Below are positions 60,502 to 64,000 of a stretch of DNA of 64,000 nt, in pieces. The stretch's first letter is position 1. Every line of letters starts with the position of its first letter. A model generated the notes under the pieces. The model saw only the letters and a list, made by a program, of their open reading frames with translations, was not told the DNA's origin and did not search any database. Source of the stretch: Affinundibacterium macrobrachii (GTDB lineage: Bacteria; Pseudomonadota; Gammaproteobacteria; Burkholderiales; Burkholderiaceae_D); assembly GCF_014652415.1 (NCBI RefSeq), contig NZ_BMYT01000001.1:801352-865351 (forward strand). Direction: 5' to 3'. Made by a program: the position numbers and the translations under genes.

Positions 60502-61632
60502 ATGATTCGAGAATCATTAACCCCACGCACGGCGTGGCAACGTCAATTCGAGGATCTTGGTTTTAGCTACCACTCCATTGATGGATTATATTGGGATGAA
60601 CGCTACGCTTATCGTTTTACCGCAGATCAAATTGACATACTAGAACAAGCCACCATCGATTTGCATCAAATGAGTTTGCAAGCAGTTGAGCACGTTATTC
60701 GTCATGGTCAATTTGAACGATTTGCGATTCCACAAAGCTTTTGGTCCTACGTAGAAGAGAGCTGGCGCGAAAAAGAGTTCTCGCTATTTGGTCGTTTTGA
60801 CTTAAGTTGGAACGGTACCGGCGCGCCAAAAATGTTGGAATACAACGCAGATACACCGACTGGCTTGGTGGAATCCTCAGTCGCGCAATGGTATTGGATG
60901 CAGGATGTCTATCCAAATGCGGATCAATTTAACTCTTTGCACGAAAAACTAATCGATCAATGGAAAAAGTTCGACGCGAAAGGTGTTGTGCATTTTGTTT
61001 GCGCGGATAGTGAAGAAGATGTTGGCAATCTTTCTTACTTGCGCGATACAGCAATTCAAGCTGGATTCGCAACCAAGCAAATGAGCATCAACGAACTTGG
61101 CTGGGATGAAGCCAACGCCGAATTGGTCGATGACAATGATGTCAAAATCGATAATTTATTCAAGCTCTACCCGTGGGAATGGCTATGTCGCGAACAATTT
61201 TCTAGCCATTTATTAAGCCGCCCTGCTCGCATTGTTGAGCCTGCATGGAAAATGCTTTTATCAAATAAAGCAATCTTGCCTGTACTATGGGAACTCTTTC
61301 CAGATCATCCGAATTTGCTGCCTGCCTATACCGAAGCATGGCGCATCAGCGGTAATTTTGTGAAGAAACCGCTGCTATCACGTGAAGGTGAAAATATTTC
61401 GATTTATGCAGATGGAAATGTCATACATACTGAAGGCGAATATGGACAAGAAGGTTTCATTTATCAAGCCTATGCGCCACAACCAAAGTTTGATGATGGC
61501 ATTACACCAGCCTATACCTCGATTGGTTCATGGGTGGTAGGCGATGAGGCAGCTGGAATCGGAATACGCGAAGACGAAACGCTTATCACAAAAGACACTA
61601 GCCGTTTTATTCCACATTATTTTGTCGATTAA
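60502..61632 (+). CDS. Glutathionylspermidine synthase-family ATP-grasp ligase (YgiC/YjfC-like)
   Basis: A 376-residue ATP-grasp amide ligase of the glutathionylspermidine synthase C-terminal family, without the amidase domain of E. coli Gsp. Landmarks: LFGRFDLSWNGTGAPKMLEY then NADTPTGLVESSVAQWYWM, VHFVCADSEEDVGNLSYLRD, KLYPWEWLCREQFSSHL, and the grasp region FVKKPLLSREGENISIY with the conserved basic and acidic residues. YgiC homologues have not all been shown to use glutathione or spermidine, but the spermidine synthase gene just upstream makes a polyamine substrate likely here. Product unknown. Confidence 0.87.
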   Translation: MIRESLTPRTAWQRQFEDLGFSYHSIDGLYWDERYAYRFTADQIDILEQATIDLHQMSLQAVEHVIRHGQFERFAIPQSFWSYVEESWREKEFSLFGRFDLSWNGTGAPKMLEYNADTPTGLVESSVAQWYWMQDVYPNADQFNSLHEKLIDQWKKFDAKGVVHFVCADSEEDVGNLSYLRDTAIQAGFATKQMSINELGWDEANAELVDDNDVKIDNLFKLYPWEWLCREQFSSHLLSRPARIVEPAWKMLLSNKAILPVLWELFPDHPNLLPAYTEAWRISGNFVKKPLLSREGENISIYADGNVIHTEGEYGQEGFIYQAYAPQPKFDDGITPAYTSIGSWVVGDEAAGIGIREDETLITKDTSRFIPHYFVD

Positions 61633-61677
61633 GTTTTATCCCCCAACACATTTTATTCATCGATTAGAAAGTACCTC

Positions 61678-62085
61678 ATGAGCGCACAATTTTTAGCCTA
61701 TGGCTTTCCAGCATTTATCAGCCACTTTGGTTCCGCACTCGCTTTTTTATTTCTCTTTATTGCGATCTATATTCGTATCACGCCCTATAAAGAAATTGCC
61801 TTAATCCGTGAAGGCAATACCGCCGCGTCTGCCAGCCTATCAGGTGCAGTACTTGGTTATTGCATTGCCTTAGCCTCATCGGTTGCGCATAGCGTCGATT
61901 TACCCGACATGCTTATCTGGAGCGCAATTGCTTTGGTCATTCAATTACTTGCGTTTGTAATTGCACGTATCTTGCTACCAGACTTAATCAAAGACGTACC
62001 GAATAACAAACTTGCTTCTGGCATTTTTCTGGGCGCCTTAAGCTTAGGTATGGGCATACTCAATGCCGCTTGCCAAACCTATTAA
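61678..62085 (+). CDS. DUF350 (YjfL) family membrane protein
   Basis: A 135-residue protein with four predicted transmembrane helices (for example FGSALAFLFLFIAIYIRITP and ASGIFLGALSLGMGILNAAC), characteristic of DUF350. The family occurs with ATP-grasp glutathionylspermidine-synthase-like genes and DUF1190 lipoproteins, as in the E. coli yjf cluster. It lies 45 bp after the ligase gene. Its role is unknown; transport or membrane anchoring of the ligase product is inference. Confidence 0.85.
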   Translation: MSAQFLAYGFPAFISHFGSALAFLFLFIAIYIRITPYKEIALIREGNTAASASLSGAVLGYCIALASSVAHSVDLPDMLIWSAIALVIQLLAFVIARILLPDLIKDVPNNKLASGIFLGALSLGMGILNAACQTY

Positions 62086-62126
62086 TTTACATCGCTATTT
62101 TGCATCGATGAATTCATAAAGATTGT

Positions 62127-62155
62127 TAGAGCGCCACTTGTACAAACGCGCTCTA
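62127..62155. other. Hairpin between the DUF350 gene and rsmE
   Basis: tagagcgc (62127-62134) pairs perfectly with gcgctcta (62148-62155) around a loop that itself contains the palindrome ttgtacaa. There is no T-run, so it is not a standard terminator; it may sit in the rsmE leader. Confidence 0.4.
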
Positions 62156-62191
62156 CCTTCCCCTACTAGCTCGTACATTTACTGTCATCAC

Positions 62192-62917
62192 ATGCCTCGT
62201 TTTTATTGCTCTCTGCCCTTGTCTGTGGGCGCGATCGTCGATCTACCAAGCGATACCGCACATCATATTTTTGTTCTACGCTTAAACGTCGGCGATCGTG
62301 TTGAGCTTTTTAATGGCGAAGGCGGCAGTTATTTAGCAACACTGACAGCAATAAGTAAAAAACACGTCACTGCTGAAGTGAAGCTTTTCTTGCCAGAGGA
62401 AGTCGAACTACCATTTCATTTAAGTCTGGCACAAGCCTTACCAGAAGGCTCCAAAATGGATTGGATTATAGAAAAAGCGATAGAGCTTGGCGTGAATCAC
62501 ATCCAACCGCTCGCCGCACAACGTAGCGTCGTAAAGTTGAACCAAGAACGGGCAGAGAAAAAGATGGCGCACTGGCAAGGTATTATCCAAAGTGCTACCG
62601 AACAATGTGGGCGAAAACGCCTTGCACTTCTGGCTGAATTAATCGATGCACAAAAGTGGATGACGCAACAAGATATGCACAAACGCATCTTGCTCTCACC
62701 TCGTGCGAATCAATCATTAGCTGATTGGGCAAAGCATCACCCCGCGCAAGCATTAACCATCGCAATCGGACCGGAGGGCGGATTCTCAGAACAAGAAGAG
62801 CAACTAGCAGTAAATCAAGGAGCACTTATGTTAAGTTTAGGTCCGCGCGTGCTCAGAACCGAAACCGCAGGATTAGCCGCGATTACTGTAATTAGCGCTG
62901 CATGGGGTGGCATCTAA
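62192..62917 (+). CDS. rsmE: 16S rRNA (uracil(1498)-N(3))-methyltransferase
   Basis: Methylates N3 of U1498 in 16S rRNA. The 241-residue SPOUT-fold protein has the PUA-like N-terminus (MPRFYCSLPL, HIFVLRLNVGDRVELFNGEG) and the C-terminal knot with ALTIAIGPEGGFSEQEEQLA and LGPRVLRTETAGLAAI, the RsmE signature. The start is the ATG at 62192; a longer frame from a TTG adds 23 unlikely residues. Confidence 0.94.
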   Translation: MPRFYCSLPLSVGAIVDLPSDTAHHIFVLRLNVGDRVELFNGEGGSYLATLTAISKKHVTAEVKLFLPEEVELPFHLSLAQALPEGSKMDWIIEKAIELGVNHIQPLAAQRSVVKLNQERAEKKMAHWQGIIQSATEQCGRKRLALLAELIDAQKWMTQQDMHKRILLSPRANQSLADWAKHHPAQALTIAIGPEGGFSEQEEQLAVNQGALMLSLGPRVLRTETAGLAAITVISAAWGGI

Positions 62918-62995
62918 AACGAATGCCTCGTTTATTTGTTCAAATGGACCTGACTTTCAACATTCGAACTTTATCTTTCCAAATCGACTTGCCAT

Positions 62996-63598
62996 ATGAA
63001 AAAACATCTATTCACCGCCATCTTTGCAATCAGCATTGCGCAGATCAGCTCGGTTCAAGCGCAAATAAAACAAGAGGCACCATTGGTTTCTATCCCTAGC
63101 CATGATTCTTTCTTTGATCAACTACAACAATTATGTGGCAAAGCCTTCGAGGGAAAGGTCGTCGTTGATAATCCAAAATCAGATGGTTTTGAAGGAAAAC
63201 TCGTCATGCATGTACGGAAATGCAGCGACACTCAATTGCAAATCCCATTTCATGTTGGCGACAATCACTCACGTACTTGGATAATCACAAAAACGGGTTC
63301 AGGTCTCTCACTCAAACATGATCACCGACATGCCGATGGCAGTCACGATGCACAAACCATGTATGGTGGGCACACCCTTGATGGCGGATGGAAGAATATC
63401 CAATCATTCCCTGCTGACCAGTATTCCAAAGAACTATTCGCACGTTTAGGCAGCGCTCAATCAATCACTAATACTTGGCAAATATTTATTTACCCGAATA
63501 CTTTTAGCTACCGACTCATTCGCGAAGGACGTGAATTTAGAGTGAACTTTGATTTAACAAAACCAACAAGTATTCCACCTACGCCTTGGGGTTATTAA
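62996..63598 (+). CDS. Secreted hypothetical protein
   Basis: Not recognised. A 200-residue protein with a signal peptide (MKKHLFTAIFAISIAQISSV, cleavage near VQAQ). The mature part is hydrophilic and beta-rich, with CGKAFEGKVVVDNPKSDGFE, RKCSDTQLQIPFHVGDNHSR, a His/Asp-rich SLKHDHRHADGSHDAQTMYG and a final REGREFRVNFDLTKP. Two cysteines could form one disulfide. The layout resembles secreted beta-barrel proteins of lipocalin size, but no family can be named. It follows rsmE by about 80 bp. Confidence 0.7.
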   Translation: MKKHLFTAIFAISIAQISSVQAQIKQEAPLVSIPSHDSFFDQLQQLCGKAFEGKVVVDNPKSDGFEGKLVMHVRKCSDTQLQIPFHVGDNHSRTWIITKTGSGLSLKHDHRHADGSHDAQTMYGGHTLDGGWKNIQSFPADQYSKELFARLGSAQSITNTWQIFIYPNTFSYRLIREGREFRVNFDLTKPTSIPPTPWGY

Positions 63599-63662
63599 GT
63601 CCAAATTACCAGATAAATGAAATCAAAGCCATTGATGTACTTCACTAGTGCCGTACGCTAAT

Positions 63663-63689
63663 AGTGCCGATAAGATTTCTATCGGCACT
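63663..63689. other. Perfect 10-bp stem hairpin after the secreted hypothetical gene
   Basis: agtgccgata pairs exactly with tatcggcact around a seven-base loop. It is about 65 bp after the stop codon. A run of Ts is lacking, so if it terminates transcription it is not a textbook example. The stretch from 63599 to 63863 shows no convincing gene. Confidence 0.5.
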
Positions 63690-63863
63690 TGTCGATTATG
63701 TCAGTCAATTTGCTGCATACACTGTCGCTTTAATTGAAACTTCTCGCGAAACCAAATATGAGCAGGAGTATCAGCGACTCACTTTACATCTTTATCCCTT
63801 TTCAAGCGCTGCATTTGTTAAACTTCGGGCATATCGTTCTGACTCACCTCACCAATTGTCCCC

Positions 63864-64000
63864 ATGCATGCTCCACATCCCGTTATAAGTTGGCTAGAAA
63901 ATCAAGAAAAACTGACCTTGCTTTGGCACTCTGAAAACGCCAGTCCAGCACCCAAGCGAACACAAATCGCAGACGATACCTTAAATGCGGATACCGCATA
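63864..64000 (+). CDS. Partial gene, possibly a SAM-dependent methyltransferase
   Basis: A frame starting MHAPHPVISWLENQEKLTLL and open to the window edge (45 residues seen, ending TQIADDTLNADTA). The phrase resembles the N-terminus of a small-molecule or RNA methyltransferase of Burkholderiales, in which a similar IADDTxxADTAY stretch recurs. That recognition is from memory and tentative. No strong ribosome binding site precedes the ATG. Confidence 0.45.
   Translation, partial: MHAPHPVISWLENQEKLTLLWHSENASPAPKRTQIADDTLNADTA

Noticed and set aside
63664-63888. 74-codon ORF after the secreted hypothetical gene
   Set aside because: It begins inside the 63663-63689 hairpin, has no ribosome binding site, and overlaps the better-supported partial gene at 63864.

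Overview
The window looks like chromosomal DNA of a betaproteobacterium in the order Burkholderiales, most likely family Oxalobacteraceae and of the more A+T-rich, Undibacterium/Herminiimonas-like kind. That placement is inference. It rests on gene order (bamE divergent from fur; dapB-exbB-exbD-leuS-lptE-holA-proA; rubredoxin-pilGHIJ-chpA), on a PyrB followed by a zinc-site-deficient PyrC homologue, and on protein character throughout. No rRNA, tRNA, CRISPR array, insertion sequence or prophage gene was recognised.

Layout. 1-2.7 kb: an A+T-rich accessory patch with one large multidomain protein (alpha-CTD-like HhH, sigma-70 region 4, HARE-type winged helices, C-terminal HEPN-like Rx4H motif) and a small, possibly truncated ORF. 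2.8-14.9 kb: twelve minus-strand housekeeping genes (SIMPL protein, RlmL-type methyltransferase, DsbA-family isomerase, hemJ, proA, holA, lptE, leuS, exbD, exbB, dapB, bamE). 15-18 kb: fur, a CheY-like regulator, hrcA and a HAD hydrolase. 18.1-23.5 kb: plus-strand GNAT, nadK, recN, hemH, apaH. 23.5-27.8 kb: minus-strand acyltransferase, pyrC-like, pyrB, ruvX, yqgE. 27.9-29.4 kb: photolyase. 29.4-40.5 kb: the type IV pilus chemosensory operon with a very large ChpA/PilL kinase, headed by a 56-residue rubredoxin. 40.8-47.2 kb: hemL, a TolC-family porin with an extra C-terminal domain, then LapG-like protease and LapD-like c-di-GMP receptor. 47.2-53.7 kb: a three-repeat secreted protein, dgkA, a double-GAF histidine kinase converging on an HD-GYP response regulator, and an IclR regulator. 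53.8-58.4 kb: signal peptidase, gapA, GNAT, tkt. 58.6-62.1 kb: a fused AdoMet decarboxylase/spermidine synthase followed by a YgiB-like lipoprotein, a YgiC-like glutathionylspermidine-synthase-family ligase and a DUF350 membrane protein. 62.2-64 kb: rsmE, a secreted hypothetical protein and the start of another gene.

How the genes fit together. Several themes recur: surface adhesion and motility control (Pil-Chp array, LapG/LapD with TolC, HD-GYP regulator), haem synthesis (hemJ, hemH, hemL), polyamine synthesis and probable polyamine conjugation (58.6-62.1 kb), and envelope biogenesis (lptE, bamE, dgkA, acyltransferase, lepB).

The two items most worth a second look are these. (1) A 72-bp intergenic element occurs twice (7646-7717 and 55705-55776). 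It has a conserved foldable core, internal stem positions that change together, and outer arms that differ completely between the loci yet are self-complementary at each locus; each copy starts immediately after a stop codon. (2) The SpeD-SpeE fusion is followed by DUF1190, ATP-grasp and DUF350 genes and reads as one polyamine-conjugate and membrane system. The HEPN/HARE/sigma-region-4 protein at the left edge is a third candidate, for an undescribed defence or transcription-linked function.
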